Below are positions 1-11,945 of a stretch of 64,000 bases of DNA, piece after piece. The notes beneath the pieces were generated by a model that did no database searches, had not been told where the DNA came from, and saw only the letters and a program-made list of their open reading frames with translations. The position numbers and the translations under genes are program-made. The stretch covers positions 48,883,765 to 48,947,764 of the forward strand of contig CM058238.1 of NCBI GenBank assembly GCA_030180135.1. Direction: 5' to 3'. Every line of letters starts with the position of its first letter. Position 1 is the stretch's first letter. This DNA comes from Orychophragmus violaceus. Taxonomy: Eukaryota > Streptophyta > Magnoliopsida > Brassicales > Brassicaceae.

Positions 1-618
1 ATTTCATGGAATTATAGTTTAATTAATCTGTAGGGATTCATATCCGCTAGTTCTTTATCTAAGTTGTTCTTAATGCTAAATCTGAATTAGCTACCCAGAT
101 TTATGATGATAGGCTGATTAATGCAGCGAAAGTTGGTTAACTTAGCTAGAAAGAACCTAGATAAGCAATTAAACTTCTCGCAAACGAAAGTTTGGTTTAG
201 GTTAATTGTGAACATATCAAACTTGGAATTAAGGCTGGTTTAATCTGTTAGTTCTCGCAAACGAAAGTTTGGTTTGCTGCACTTAGACTTAGAGAATTAT
301 CGCAAAGAAATTTGGTTAATTCTATATCTGTGTTTGAGTTCTAGAATAGTTTATGATTAGATCTCGATAGATTGATTACTTGCGTTCCTGATTTCCTGAG
401 AATTTCCTAAGCTTAACACCTCCGCCTTCTTGCTTACAAACTCACTTGATTTGCTTGCTATTTCGTTTACTGTTTTCACACCTGCTTCGCTTAATTTAAT
501 CTGAACTACTAATAATCTATTGTGTGACTGAGAGTCCTTGTGGGATTCGATACCTTATATACTACGATTGCATTAACTGTGCACTTGCAGTAGAATAGGG
601 ATAAAACTACACCTATCA
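1..618 (+). repeat. 3' LTR of Athila-type element A0 (cut by window edge)
   Basis: The segment ends in CCTATCA at 618 and is followed directly by copia coding sequence, not by a primer-binding site, so it is the 3' LTR of an element lying to the left. It matches, in reverse complement, the LTRs of A2 (14644-15787 and 18476-19620), including the repeated 'cgcaaacgaaagtttggt' blocks and the 'gtgcacttgcag' stretch near the end. It therefore belongs to the A2 subfamily rather than A1. The element inserted into copia C0, whose pol fragment begins at 619. The upstream flank is outside the window, so the target duplication cannot be tested. Confidence 0.8.
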
Positions 619-1115
619 ATAGTTCACATTTTGTATTTCTGGTGATACATCTCCTTTGGCACCATCACCTTCTGATGTAGGATTTCCTTTGGCAAATACA
701 TCCCACAGAATCCGTAAAAAACCTTCTTATTTGCATGACTATTTATGCCAGTCTTCACATTCATTATATCCTTTGTCAGCTTATCTCTCTTATGATACGT
801 TGTCTTCAACTCATTTTTCCTTCATAAATTTAGTTCTTCTTGTTTCTGCTCTCCATACTTTTACTGAGGCAAAGATATCTAAAGAATGGTTCAATGCTAT
901 GACTGAGTATGAATCTTTAGAAAGTTTGATACATAGGACGTTTTTTCTTTACCTGAAGGAAAGAAAACTGTGGGATGCAAATGCGTTTTTAAACTGAAGC
1001 TACATGCTGATGGTAGTTTGAAAATGTACAAAGCTCGTCTGGTTGCTAAAGGCCACTACAACAAAAGGGTTTTGATTATGTTGATACTTTTTTCACCAGT
1101 GACTAAGATGGTTAC
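619..1115 (+). pseudogene. copia C0 pol fragment 1 (linker and start of RT)
   Basis: Degenerate Ty1/copia polyprotein. The frame from about 656 reads a serine/proline-rich linker, then RIRKKPSYLHDY, LSYDTLSSTHFSFIN and KEWFNAMTEYESLES, the usual run-up to copia reverse transcriptase. After a stop near 997 other frames read KLKLHADGS, YKARLVAKGH and a V-T-K-M-V-T block, the conserved first RT motifs. Stops and frameshifts show it is dead. It is cut at 1115 by Athila A1 and resumes at 7713; about 60 residues of the RT fingers are missing at that join. There is no true ATG at 656, only an in-frame TTG. Confidence 0.85.
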
Positions 1116-2274
1116 TGATATATCATGATTTTTAGGGTTTTTGACCATGGTATATGTCTTTGTTATCGAGTCTTTTAGTGTGTTTCAGAGTCTTTTTATG
1201 TGTTTTACAGGTTTAGGTACGTTTGGAGCCTATTTGGACATTTTGGCGTATTCATGAGTTATTTGGAGCATTCGTGCGAGAAGAAGAAAGCATAGTCGAT
1301 ATTGGAGTTGAGTGTCGATCGACACAACATCAGCATCGATCGACACAAGAGCCCATCAGATGATTCTCGCGAGTTAATGAAGATCTTTGGAAATTGCAGC
1401 TTTACCCAAAAGTTTCTCATAATTACAAAGAAGCCCAAAACGTGTTTAGCTATTATATTAAGGGTTTTAAGCCATTGTTTTAGGCTATGTTTTATTTCTA
1501 TTAGAGATTGAGAGATTTTGGGGATGGTCTTGTACTCGACAGAGAAGAGATTTCGAACCCCTGTTTCTTTACTTCTTTTATGATATTTGGTTTTCTATTC
1601 ATCATGTCTTTTGTTTCATCTGCCATGTCTGAGTAGTTTACCTGTTAGGTTTAGGGATTCTCATTAGGGATTTCAAGGAATTATAGGTTGATCATTCTGT
1701 AGGGATTCATACTTTCTAGTTCTTCATCTAAGGTTGTTCTTAATGCCTAATCTGAATTAGCTACCCAGATTTATGATGTTAGGTTGATTTCCGCAACGAC
1801 AGTTGGTTAATTAACTAGAAAGAACCTAGATGAGCAATAGAACTATTCGCAAAGAAATTTGCCGTAGGGAAATTGTGAATGAAAGAACCTGAGATTAATG
1901 CATGTTTAGGATCTCTAAAACTCGCAATGAAAGTTGGTTTGCTAGGTTGCTAGACATAGATAATACTCGCAACGAAAGTTGGTTTCTTATGCTTTTGGGA
2001 TTCTAGTTCTAGAACAGTTCTTAATTAGATCTTGATTGATTGATTGTCCTATAATCCTGATTTCCTGAGAACACCCTTGACCTGACGCTTCACTTGATTG
2101 ATTACATTTGTTTGATTTACTTTCTGCATTGTTTACTGCTGCTGCCTAGCTTAATTCGACCATCTATAATCTATCGTAAGATTTTTGAGTCTATGTGGAT
2201 TCGACCCCTATATACTACTAGTCACGTCTGTGCACTTGCAGTGTAACTCTAGGGATTAAACTTCGAGCATATCA
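1116..2274 (+). repeat. 5' LTR of A1
   Basis: 1,159 bp, from TGATATATCATG to GCATATCA. It holds the dyad TGTCGATCGACA at 1313-1324 and a half-variant GCATCGATCGACACA at 1333-1347. Near its end are short repeated blocks around 'cgcaacgaaagttggtt' (about 1920-2000), seen in all Athila LTRs of this window. Confidence 0.9.
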
Positions 2275-2279
2275 AGTTT

Positions 2280-2297
2280 TTGGCGCCGTTTCCGGGG
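2280..2297 (+). other. Primer-binding site of A1 (tRNA-Asp type)
   Basis: TGGCGCCGTTTCCGGGGA lies 5 bp after the LTR end. It matches the Asp-tRNA site usual for Athila/Calypso-type elements (TGGCGCCGTTGCCGGGGA) except for one G-to-T change. It primes minus-strand DNA synthesis. Confidence 0.85.
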
Positions 2298-2399
2298 ACT
2301 CTTTTGAGTTTTCAATAGATTTGAATTTAGAATTTAGACTAGGCTTTTCGTTTTTCTTGTTTTACTAGTTTTATTTTCAGTTTTTCTTGCGTTTCAGAT

Positions 2400-2520
2400 T
2401 CGACAGAATCGCCATGAGTCAATCGACACCAACTCGGCATCGATCGACACAGTCTGCGATTAGCATCGATCGACACTCACCTTGCATCGATAGACACACT
2501 TGCGTGAACGAGACAGTTTA
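2400..2520 (+). repeat. CGATCGA motif cluster in the A1 leader
   Basis: Four spaced variants of the GCATCGATCGACAC motif lie just upstream of the gag start at 2520 (near 2415, 2438, 2463 and 2484). The corresponding place in A2 (18240-18330, minus) also carries a cluster, so the position in the leader is conserved between the two elements. Confidence 0.7.
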
Positions 2521-4452
2521 TGCTTGATCGCACACTAAGGAGTAATCCGGACAAGGAGCTCGTGAATCTCGGACTTGAGGAGCTTGGAAGGTTAGAAAGG
2601 ACTAACAGAAATGCTCATAAACCAGGTAAGATGGCAAACGTAAATGTTGTGATCTTAATTAGAGATGCTGAAAGTGTTATGAGAGATGCAGAGAACCATA
2701 TCTGCAATGAGCGTGGTCAGAGACTTGATGCCAAAGGTAATGTCATTCCTGAACCTGAGAGACAGATTATCCAGCCCGAACAGAATGAAGAAGCTCAAGG
2801 TGGAGGAGCAGGTGGACAAGGAATTCCACAACCATAAGCGCCACCTAGAGCACCAAAGCCTCCTGCTTTGAGGACACTAGTTGTTTACAACATGCCTGAT
2901 GAGTTCTATGCTAATAGGTCTACGATTGTACCTCTTGTTTTTCCACGGAATGACTTTGAGCTGAAGACTTCTTACTATACGCTTGTGGGACATCACCTCT
3001 TTCATGGACTCCCACATGAGCAACCTATGGATCACATTGAGAACTTTGAGTCTTTAGTTACCGGAATGAAGCAAAATGGAGTGAGCTATGACTTCCTGCA
3101 CTGTAAGCTTTTTCCTCATTCTCTTGGAGGAGAAGATGCGAATTGGCTGAAGAAGATTCCACATGAGACTCTGACTACTTGGGATGCAGTTAAGAGGAAG
3201 TTTCTGAGGCACTTTTATGATGATGCTAGATTTGATCAGATTAGACATGAGCTTTTGACTTTCAAACAGAGACCTACAGAGGCCTTGAAAGCAGCTTGGG
3301 TGAGGTTAAAGATGTACCAGAGAGATTGCCCTCATCATGGTTTCTCTGAGGTTCAGCTGCTGTGCATTTTCTTCAGAGGAGTCGATTTGTGGTATCAGAT
3401 GGCTTTGGAGTTGAGAACTTGGTGTCTAGTAATAGCACTAAGAATGCTGATCTAGAAAGACAGAAATCTGGTGAGAAAGCTGATAGCTCACAGATAGCTG
3501 AGATGAAGAACAAGATTGATTCTGTTCATAGCATCTTACTTGGGAAGAAGCTAGATGTTCAGGTTGATGAGTCTGAAAACTTCAATTACATAGTTGGATC
3601 TGGTTATCAGGGTCAGAGATATGGAAATCAGCAGAGATAGACTTCTGGTTTCACACCAAAGTCTGCATTTCAGAGACCCTTCCAGCAGAAGAGTTCATTC
3701 TCCAGAGATTATTGTTCTTATTCATATCAGACTCTTCCTCCACAATATGAGCAATCTAATAAGATGATGGGCCTGTTAGAACAGCTATTGGAAGGACAAC
3801 AAAAGACTACAGTGGACTTCAATGAGAAAATAGATGCTCTGTACCTGAATTTGAATGGGAAGAATGAGTCCTTGAGCCCTCATGTGAAGAAGCTGGATGT
3901 TCAGGTTCAATAGACTGCTGGAGCAGCGCAAAGGAAAAATGGATCTGGAAGGACTGATCAGAAGCAGGACGTCAATGCTGTTATTGTGGGAAATGAAGTT
4001 GATCTAATGGATGAGAAAGAAAGCATCATCGCTGATTTCCTCGATGAATTATCTCTGTTTGCGATCAACACACACCAGATACGAATGGTGAAAGTGCTTT
4101 CAATCGCCCTGCGTCGATCGACACTTCTACTGCATCAATCGACACTGAACGCAGACGAGTCCAGAAACTTGCAACAGTCCCTGAACGTGTCTATAAGCCT
4201 CATGTACCCTATCCTAAGGCTTCTAAGAGGTCCAAACAGGAGTTAGATGAAGCTAATTGCATGACAATGATGAATAAGATGCTGACTCAGATCTCATTAG
4301 CTGATGCTCTAAAGAAGCACCCTTCTCTGCAGAGATATGCGAAGAAGATGATCTCTACTGATGGAGATTTGAAAGAAGAGGTGTTGGTGCTATCCAAGCA
4401 AGTCAATGCAGTGCTGCAGAACCAGATTCCAGAGAAGCTTCTAGACCCATGA
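2520..4452 (+). pseudogene. A1 gag (Athila-type capsid), broken
   Basis: Structural protein of the retroelement particle. The first frame (ATG at 2520, 105 codons) gives an N-terminal arm with LGLEELGRLERTNR. The frame from 2868 carries the retrotransposon gag domain: MPDEFYANRSTIVPL, then FHGLPHEQPMDHIENFE and LFPHSLGGEDANWL, followed by W-D-A-V-K-R-K-F-L and a C-terminal helix set. Further blocks (3470-4250) read KIDSVHSILLGKK and DALYLNLNGK, the coiled 'LNGK' stretch typical of Athila gag, in shifted frames with stops. At 4110-4150 two CGATCGA-type motifs lie within coding sequence. No zinc knuckle is evident. Several stops and frameshifts make it non-functional. Confidence 0.8.
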
Positions 4453-5198
4453 GTCTTTTGCTAGATTGTTCCATCTTTAAGGACAACTTTAAGCGTTCTC
4501 TGTGTGATTTAGGATCCGGTGTGAATCTCATGCCATACTCTATGGCTGTGAGATTGGGTTTGATGGATTTCCAGCCTACTTGGATCTCTCTTATCCTAGC
4601 TGAATGATCGAAGAGGTTTCCAGAAGGAGTCTTAGAGGATATTCCTATCAGAGTTGGAAACTACTTGATTCCAACAGACTTTGTAGTGCTGAAGTATGCG
4701 GTTGAACCGGATGATCCTCTGCTGCTTGGTTGATCCATCTTAGCTACAGCTGGAGCAGTTATTGATGTGAGACAGGGTCTGATTGATCTCCACCTGGGAG
4801 ATAATCCTTTGAAGTTCAAGATGGAAAAAATGCAGAGATCCACCATTGATGGACAGAGCTTCAGTATTAAAGTGGAGTCTGAGATTTCGATTGGAGTAGA
4901 GAAGATGGCGGTTCATCCTGAACCACCTCTAACATCTTCAGAGCCTGCAACTGCTCATAAGCAGAAAGCTCCAGACGTCTCACCTCCACTAAAGCAAAGG
5001 TATGATTCCTCTAGACTTAAACCTCCTAACCGCATTGCTGTGAATGCAGGAAAACACAGTACCCCACCCACGCTTCGCTCCCACCCTGGTTCCATTCGCT
5101 CCTTCCTTGGGAAGTCTCATGATCTTACTGCTTATACACCACCTTGGATGAAGAGACATTCAAAGAGACACTCATTGTCTCTGTTGAATCCCCCATAA
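4453..5198 (+). pseudogene. A1 protease-like region and gag-pol linker, broken
   Basis: The frame after 4453 reads CSIFKDNFKRSLCDLGSGVN, then LMPYSMAVRLGL. This is the Athila aspartic-protease core, with the active-site D in CDLGSGVN. It continues through ILATAGAVIDVRQGLIDL and LGDNPLKFKM to the open frame 4767-5198. There are stops at about 4604 and 4730. After 5198 no RT, RNase H or integrase motif is readable in any frame. Confidence 0.75.
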
Positions 5199-6526
5199 GT
5201 CTGATCTCCTTCCCATAGTCAAGCTAATGACTTAAAACAAGCGCTGAGTTGGAGGCAACCCACTGTTAGGTATGTTCTTTCTTTGTTTTTCATTTTGATT
5301 TTGGTTACTTTGATTTTTTTGTTTTGGTGTGTTCAAGGCGTGAGAATAGGTCATATTCGCTTTGCATCGATCGACACGGTGCTACGTGTCGATCGACGCA
5401 GAGGTATTTCGCGGGTTACAGTACCGTGTCAATTGTGGTTTACGCATCGGTTTATTCCAAACCGCGAGCGAGCAAAAATGATCAGCATCGAACGATGCAG
5501 TCTTGAGCATCGATCGACACAAGCCGATGACATGTAAGTGTTCTGACCCTTTTCAGAATCTGTTCATTCTGATTCTTGTTATCACCGAACCCAAGCTTCT
5601 ATAACACTGTAGACAGTGTTGTTTAAGTGTGGGGGAGGTAGCTACTGACTCACCGTTTTCTGTTTTCTTAAAGTCAGTTGAGTCTATTTTACTGATTCAA
5701 ATTGAGTAGGAAACAAGGACTTTTTGAGGAGATCGCTACACTTTCAGGAACCTAAGTGACCATTGGATGAGTTGCAGATGATCTATGACTGTTAGAAAAC
5801 CCCACGCAGATCAGCCTACTGAGGACACCCATATCACTTCAAGTATTCAGAGAATCCATTACTGACTTCACCTTTAACTTGACTTATATTTTCTCACCGA
5901 GGGGCTTGGTATACTTTGAGTCGGATTCCTCTATTAGTTCTTACACAGCTTGTAAACCTGTCTAAGTATGGTTCCCTTCTCCCCTTCCTTAAAGTAAAAA
6001 TAAAAAAAGAGATAAACTGTGGATAAGCTAGTAGCTTCGAAGTGGTCACGGGAGTGGTAGAGACCCCTATTACCTCCTGTGCATCCATGGAATGTGTCCA
6101 AAGTATACCCAATGCGGGAAGAGCACTGATAGAAAAAAATAAAATGATACCTAATGGGAGAAATCAGTTGCTAAGGATGGAAAAGGAGAAGAAAGGAACC
6201 AGAAAATGATAGTTTGGTGGTCAGGTGCTAACAGAGTAAGAGTCCATGTGTTCTTTGATCGATACTCCCTAGGTGAGACCGCACTTATTAGATTACAGAA
6301 GCCAGTATGGTGAATTTGAATGCTCTGAATGTGATTGTGGATTTTATTTAGGAGAGTTGCTAAGTGTGGAGGAAGTACATGTTGGTCTTGATGTCTGCAG
6401 GTTATTTTTCATGTGGATTACTAAGGGGAATCTGAGTGTGGTGCTCCTACGATGAAAGGAGTTTCTGAAGTTTTCAAACTTTTTCTCCTGATCTTGGTTT
6501 TCTGTTTGCTTGAGGGCAAGCAAAAG
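5199..6526 (+). other. A1 long 3' non-coding region
   Basis: About 1.3 kb with no plausible gene. It contains CGATCGA-type motifs near 5365-5400 and 5484-5525 and two extra copies of the polypurine-like string (AAGTGTGGGGGA at about 5627 and a variant AAGTGTGGAGGA near 6360). A block at about 5975-6130 is shared with A2 (about 16200-16350, opposite strand), so the 3' region is a family feature and not random decay. Confidence 0.6.
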
Positions 6527-6542
6527 CTAAGTGTGGGGGAGT
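6527..6542 (+). other. Polypurine tract of A1
   Basis: AAGTGTGGGGGAGT lies immediately before the 3' LTR (TGATATATC at 6543). It primes plus-strand synthesis. Near-copies occur upstream at about 5627 and 6360. Confidence 0.8.
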
Positions 6543-7712
6543 TGATATATCATGGTTTTTAGGATTTTTGACCATGGTATATGTCTTTTTTATCGAGTCT
6601 TTTAGTGTGTTTCAGAGTTCTTTTATGTGTTTTACATGTTTAGTTACGTTTGGAGCCTATTTGGACATTATGGCGCATTCTGGAGCTATTTGGAACATTC
6701 GTGCGATAAGAAGAAAAAATAGTCGATATTGGAGTTGAGTGTCGATCGACACAACATTAGCATCGATCGACACAAGAGCCCATCAGATGATTCTTGCGAG
6801 TTAATGAAGATCTTTAGAAATTGCAGCTTTGCCCAGAAGTTTCTCATAATTACAAAGAAGCCCAAAACGTGTTTAGCTATTATATTAAGGGTTTTAAGCC
6901 ATTGTTTAGGCTATGTTTTATTTCTATTAGAGATTAAGAGATTTTGGGGCCGGTCTTGTACTCGACATAGAAGAGATTTCGAACCCCTGTTTCTTTACTT
7001 CTTTTATGATATTTGGTTTTCTATTTATCATGTCTTTTTGTTTCGTCTGCATGTCTAAGTAGTTTACCTGTTAGGTTTAGGGATTCTCATTAGGGATCTG
7101 AAGGAATTATAGCTTGATCAATCTATAGGGATTCATACTTTCTAGTTCTTCATCTAGGGTTTTTCTTAATGCCTAATCTGAATTAGCTACCCATATTTAT
7201 GATGTTAGGTTGATTTCCGCAACGACAATTGGTTAATTAACTATAAAGAAACTAGAAGAGCAATTGAACTATTCGCAAAGAATTTTTGCTTAGGGAAATT
7301 GTGAACGAAAGAACCTGAGATTAGTGTATGTTTAGGATCTCTAGAACTCGCAACGAAAGTTGGTTTGCTAGGTTGCTAGACATATATATTATACTCGCAA
7401 CGAAAGTTGGTTTCTTATGCTTCTGTGATTCTAGTTCTAGAACAATTCTTAATTAGATCCCGATTGATTGATTATCCTATATTCCTGATTTCCTGAGAAC
7501 TCACTTGACATGTCGCTTCGCTTGATTGATTAATCTCGTTTGATTTACTTTCTTCATTGTTTACTGCTTACTGCTGCTGCTGCTTAGCTTAATTCGACCC
7601 TCTATAATACATTGTAAGATTTTTGAGACTTTGTTGATTCGATCTCTATATACTACTAGTCACGTATGTGCACTTGCAGTGTAACTCTAGAGATTAAACT
7701 CTCAGCATATCA
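6543..7712 (+). repeat. 3' LTR of A1
   Basis: 1,170 bp, same ends as the 5' LTR. It repeats the CGATCGA dyad pair at about 6740-6775. It is followed by GTTAA and then by copia C0 sequence. Confidence 0.9.
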
Positions 7713-8758
7713 GTTAATGCGGTTCTTAAGTTGAAGAAGTGTATATATGGATTAAAACAAACAACTATACAGTGGTTTTCTAAATTTTCAAGTACATTGA
7801 TACGACTTGGTTTTGAGAAAATCAATGGTGATCATACATTGTTTCTCTGTTATTCTGATAACAAGTGTCTCTTGGTAGTGGTTGATTTGGATGACATAAT
7901 CATTGCCAGTAGTCATGAAGCTGATGTCTCTGCATTTATCACTCATCTTCAACATTGCTTCAAGCTGCGTGATTTGGGACAGCTTAAATATTTTTAGGTC
8001 TTGAGATTGATCTTACAACAACAAGTATCTCTATCTTTCAGCATAAGTATGTTCTTGAAATGTTGAGTGGTGCTAGATTACTAGGATGTAAACCCTCATT
8101 CATTACTTGTAAACCCTCATCCATTCCTAGGGATCCAAGCATCAAACTTGCTGCTGATAGATGAGTTTTACTTCCTGATGCTGAGTCTTATAGGCGCTTG
8201 ATCGAGAAACTTATGTATCTCACTATCACTTTTCCTAGCATTGTATTTGCAGCCAACAAGCTATGTCAATTCTCTGAATCTCCTAGAATGCATCATATTA
8301 AGGCTGCTCATAAGGTTCTTCATTATCTCAAAGGTAGCATCATCGAGGTCTTTTCTATCTAGCATATGATGATTTTCGGATCAATGTTTTTTACGAATCT
8401 GATTGGGCTTAGTGTCCGGATACAATATATCATGTTACAAGGTTTTGTATCTTCATTGGTGATTCTCTTGTATCCTGGAAATCAAAGAAAAAGATGTTGT
8501 TTCTTTGTCTCCTGCTGATGCAGAAAAAGCTATGTCTTCCACTGCTATGGAATATGACTGGCTTTCTCGAATGGTTAACGATCTTCATCTCATCTCTAGA
8601 AACTCTTCTTCTATATTTTTATAGTACAACAAATCTTCACATAGCCAAAATCCCGTTTTTTCCACAGGAGGTCCAAACATATTGAGAAGGATTGTTACTC
8701 CATACGTGAGAAGATTGAAGCAGGTTATTTTAAAACGCTTCACCACGTAAAGATTGAG
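7713..8758 (+). pseudogene. copia C0 pol fragment 2 (RT and RNase H)
   Basis: Continuation of C0 after A1. The open frame 7731-7997 reads KKCIYGLKQTTIQWFSKF, then LIRLGFEKINGDHTLF and LRDLGQLKYF, textbook copia RT. The catalytic YVDD box is changed to DLDD (7884-7895), a loss of the usual tyrosine and valine. Other frames to 8758 give RNase H blocks: YRRLIEKLMYLTI-type, the tryptophan-rich TLHHVKIE end, and motifs around 8400-8560. Stops and frameshifts are frequent. The fragment ends at the GAG target site of D1 (8756-8758). The frame continues at 39411 as N-Q-I-A-D-P-F-T-K-A. Confidence 0.85.
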
Positions 8759-8906
8759 CATTACAAGAAAATAACGTTTTTGCGACTGCGTTTTTTGTCG
8801 CAGAATAGTCGTTAAACGTGGTTTTACGAATAAATTACGACTAAATATGGTAGTTGTAAATCCATAGTCACTAAATTACATAGTCGTAAAAATAGTCGAC
8901 AAGTTA
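8759..8906. repeat. Left terminal and subterminal repeats of D1
   Basis: Terminal inverted repeat followed by short repeats with the core TAGTCG or ACGACTA, such as near 8810, 8845 and 8880. In CACTA elements such subterminal arrays are binding sites for the TnpA-type protein. D2 inserted here at 8907. Confidence 0.75.
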
Positions 8907-9460
8907 CACTACAAGAAATTTGTACATTGTTAGCACACTATAAGCGCCATAATAGGTAATAGATAGCGTTTCTATAAATGCTAGGACATGAGAAGCTATC
9001 TTAGGATCGTCCTACATTATAGCGTTTATTTCGCTTGCTATGGTATGTTCTATATATGATAGCGATATATTTGGAATGGTGTAATTGAATATTTTTGATA
9101 ATAGCATTTTTTTGGTGCTATTATAATTTTATATATAGCTCATTCGAAACGCTATTATGTATTTTAATATAACTCTTTTTATACGCCGTTCTTGGTAGTG
9201 TTGTAGCTTTGTATATAAGCTGTCATGGTTTTGGTAGCAGTCTTATAAATGCTATGCATATTGTTCTAATGGAACTATTATTTCTTAACCTGAATATTTC
9301 CAGCTATTAGAACCTGTTTTCCAGAAACATGAATAACTAAAAAGATAATACATTTCAACACAAGTCTCATACAACCATGGTACCCATAATACATAGTATT
9401 TAGTCCAAAGCTAACCAAACTTAGACAAAACAAAACACACATTGTCTCATTCCAGGTTGT
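8907..9460. repeat. Left end of D2 with subterminal ATAGCG repeats
   Basis: About 550 bp of non-coding terminal DNA. Multiple copies of 'tagcgtttnt' and 'gctat' in both orientations lie between 8940 and 9250. D3 and D4 carry the same repeat type. Confidence 0.7.
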
Positions 9461-9464
9461 AGAA

Positions 9465-11775
9465 GAACTACTTAAGAAACCCTACAAACTCTAACTGCAT
9501 TAGGTCCTAAGATAACAAAGTGCACTTTCTGGTCTGGGTTGTCTGAAGACCAACGTCCTTCAGCTACAACCTGTCTTTTTCTGCTAATAGACATCAACTT
9601 GCACTTCCTATTTTCCGTGTAGCTTCATCTTGATTGGTACGCTGCAAAGTTTACAAAACAAACCATCAAGTTACAATCAGAAGAAAAAATAACAACTAGA
9701 TTACAACTTCTTACAATTTACTTAACGAATTACCAGAGATATCCTAAGAGGAGATAATGTAAGTGGTTGATCTTTCTTTCCATTTGATTTAGGACCCTTT
9801 GCTGGAGAACTCTGCAGAAGAGACTTACTGCTTGTTGTTGGAGACTTCTTCTGAGAAGACTTAGTGTTTGATTCTGGAGAATTTTGTTGAGGACTTTTGG
9901 AACCTGTTGTTGATGAGTTTGTACCTAATGCTGGAGATTTTGATCTGTGTGGTTGATCAGATGTTGTAGGATCCTGCATATGAGACATGGTATATGTTGC
10001 ATCTCCTGATTTATCAAATTCTACTCTGTCAGCAGGCCATGCCACAAAAGACTTTAGAGAGTCCACAAGGTATATCATTTATGTCGATGGTCTGCATAGG
10101 AATGTTTGAGGCGCAAAGACCTCGTCCACAAACACCTTCACTGCATTTGGTCCTAGAGGTAGAACATTCACTAGAGCTTTCGGTTCCTGTGACTGCCACT
10201 GGCCTTCAACAACAACTTCAGAGTTCACAGGCCAGGCAAGTAGTTTGCATTTGTTTGTAGAATTTGTCCTTGGGCTCTATCATATACACGCAAAAAAGAA
10301 ATGTTATTATGTTCCAAAACCAAAAACCAAACCATTGAACTTTAGGAAATGGTATGTGAAGAAAATTTACCCTAAGTGAAATGTCTTCAGTCTGTGGCCT
10401 CTCTTCTAAAACAACACACTTATTGACAGGCCAAGCAATTAGTTCTCCAACAGCTTGCTCCACAGTAAACATATCTGGTGCAGGTCTCCACAGAAAGGCA
10501 TCTACCTGATGGGAGTTTCTACTAACACTTTAACAGCAAGAGGACCCATAGGTATGTCATTAACAAAGTCTTTTGGATCCGCAGATAGAATGCGTCCCTC
10601 AGCAACATTATCACCAGTCCCATACCAGTCAACCAGAATACACTTAGGTTGTGATCTATTGTTAACACTCTACAAATGTAATTAGAAAAAATGTGTAAGA
10701 ATATGGCATTAGGATATGAATAATAGACATGTTTTCTAATATAATGTACTCTTGCAGCAGATGAGTTTTCACCGATATCAGGAGCTTGATTCTGAAACAT
10801 AAAAAAGAAAGTCAAAACGAATTTAAAAATATGAAGACAAATGAAATAAGTCCCAAGTTTTTTTAAGTTTCACCTCTTGCTTTAGTTTGGCAAGTTCATC
10901 TCGCAACTGATTTATGTTTTGTTGCATTTGTCTTTGATTCTCTTGCATATCATCCATAATCGTCCTCTTCACATGAAAGCACGCTAGTTTGGTCATACTC
11001 ATGCTTCTACCCAATGCCCTCAGACGACCCGGATTATCAGGTCCCATCAATTTGGAAAGAAGATCCACCTTTGGATTTGTCGAAGCAAATGTATCATCAC
11101 TATCAACCAACTCAGCTGCCTTTCTCTGCAAACCAATGAAAACCATATAAAATTCCTATCCTACGATCAAACCAATTAATAATGAATTTTTAGCAAAAAA
11201 ATCAGAACTTACAAACTTCTAAGCAGCATTTGTGTTGACTGGACTACCATCCTTTTTTGTTCTTGACTTGACCCAGACCTTTAGTCTAGTCACTTCAGAT
11301 GGTTCTCCATATTCACGTTTATATGAGAAAAGACACATCATTCAGATAAGCTAGTATTCTACACAAAATGTACTAAACAGAACAAAGTAGATGCATTATA
11401 CCATATCTTCAGCTAATCTGACCATTCCTTTACAGCTACAAGTATGAGGAATTTGCTAGCTCCTCCTTTCCTTGTATTGATCACTCACAACCTAACAGAA
11501 GAATCATTAAAATACCAATATCATAACCATAACTAATCACTCAAAAAACCAATTAATACCTTAAAGGCTGAGCTTATTTTGTTTTTGACAAATTTGTGCC
11601 ATTCTGTTGGTTCAACATTCTTTGGTCGCAGATTCATTCTCTGTTGGTTAGTACTAGCATAGTTCCTAAGCTGGGTTACTAGTCTCAACTTTGATGCCCT
11701 CCATAGACATCCCATCTGCTTAAGGATAGCATTCTTCTGGTACTCTTCATCAAGTTTGAACCGTGCCTGCATTCA
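9465..11775 (-). pseudogene. tnpA-like gene of D2 (Transposase_24 plus DUF8039 repeats)
   Basis: Read 5' to 3' on the minus strand. Exon 11772-11533 gives KFVKNKISSAFKVL after a K-x-W-R core, and the next pieces (11490-11220) give YKREYGEPSEVTRLKVW, the plant Ptta/En/Spm family. Exon 11146-10870 carries LLSKLMGPDNPGRLRALGR and a coiled coil ending INQLRDELAKLKQE. Then come two or three DUF8039-like modules: IPMGPLAVKVLVETPIRW (about 10560) with AVGELIAWP (10430), and LPLGPNAVKVFVDEVF (10140) with SLKSFVAWP (10040). A third decayed module is at about 9640-9465 with FVILGPNAVRV and a stop. A serine/proline-rich linker lies at 9990-9750. TnpA-type proteins bind subterminal repeats to assist transposition. 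Frameshifts at module joins suggest it is broken, though some may be introns. Confidence 0.7.
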
Positions 11776-11945
11776 TTTACCAAGAAACAATATTACTATC
11801 ACTACAAAAAGTCCTCATTCATAGCACATTACCATAGCTCGTTTTACTGAACTGCTATCGAAAATGTTTTAGAAATTTCCAAAGTCTATAATAGCATTGA
11901 ATAAACGCTATAATAGAGTTTTCATAAGCGGGAAACTAAATTTAG

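Larger units (their letters stand above)
1116..7712 (+). mobile_element. Athila-type Ty3/gypsy retrotransposon A1, RT-less
   Basis: Full-length LTR element with LTRs at 1116-2274 and 6543-7712 that begin TGATATATCATG and end GCATATCA. It has a tRNA-Asp-type primer-binding site at 2280-2297 and a polypurine tract at 6527-6542. The flanks GTTAC (1111-1115) and GTTAA (7713-7717) look like a 5-bp target duplication with one change. The internal region holds decayed gag and protease but no recognisable RT, RNase H or integrase, so it is a non-autonomous derivative. It lies in the RT of copia C0. The two LTRs differ by many scattered substitutions, clearly more than those of C1, so the insertion is older. 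Confidence 0.9.

Noticed and set aside
656..997. A host gene of 113 codons starting at 656
   Set aside because: The start is TTG and the content is the copia pol linker; it is part of C0.
7884..7895. DLDD in C0 RT as a novel catalytic box
   Set aside because: The surrounding gene has stops and deletions, so it is decay of YVDD rather than a new active form.
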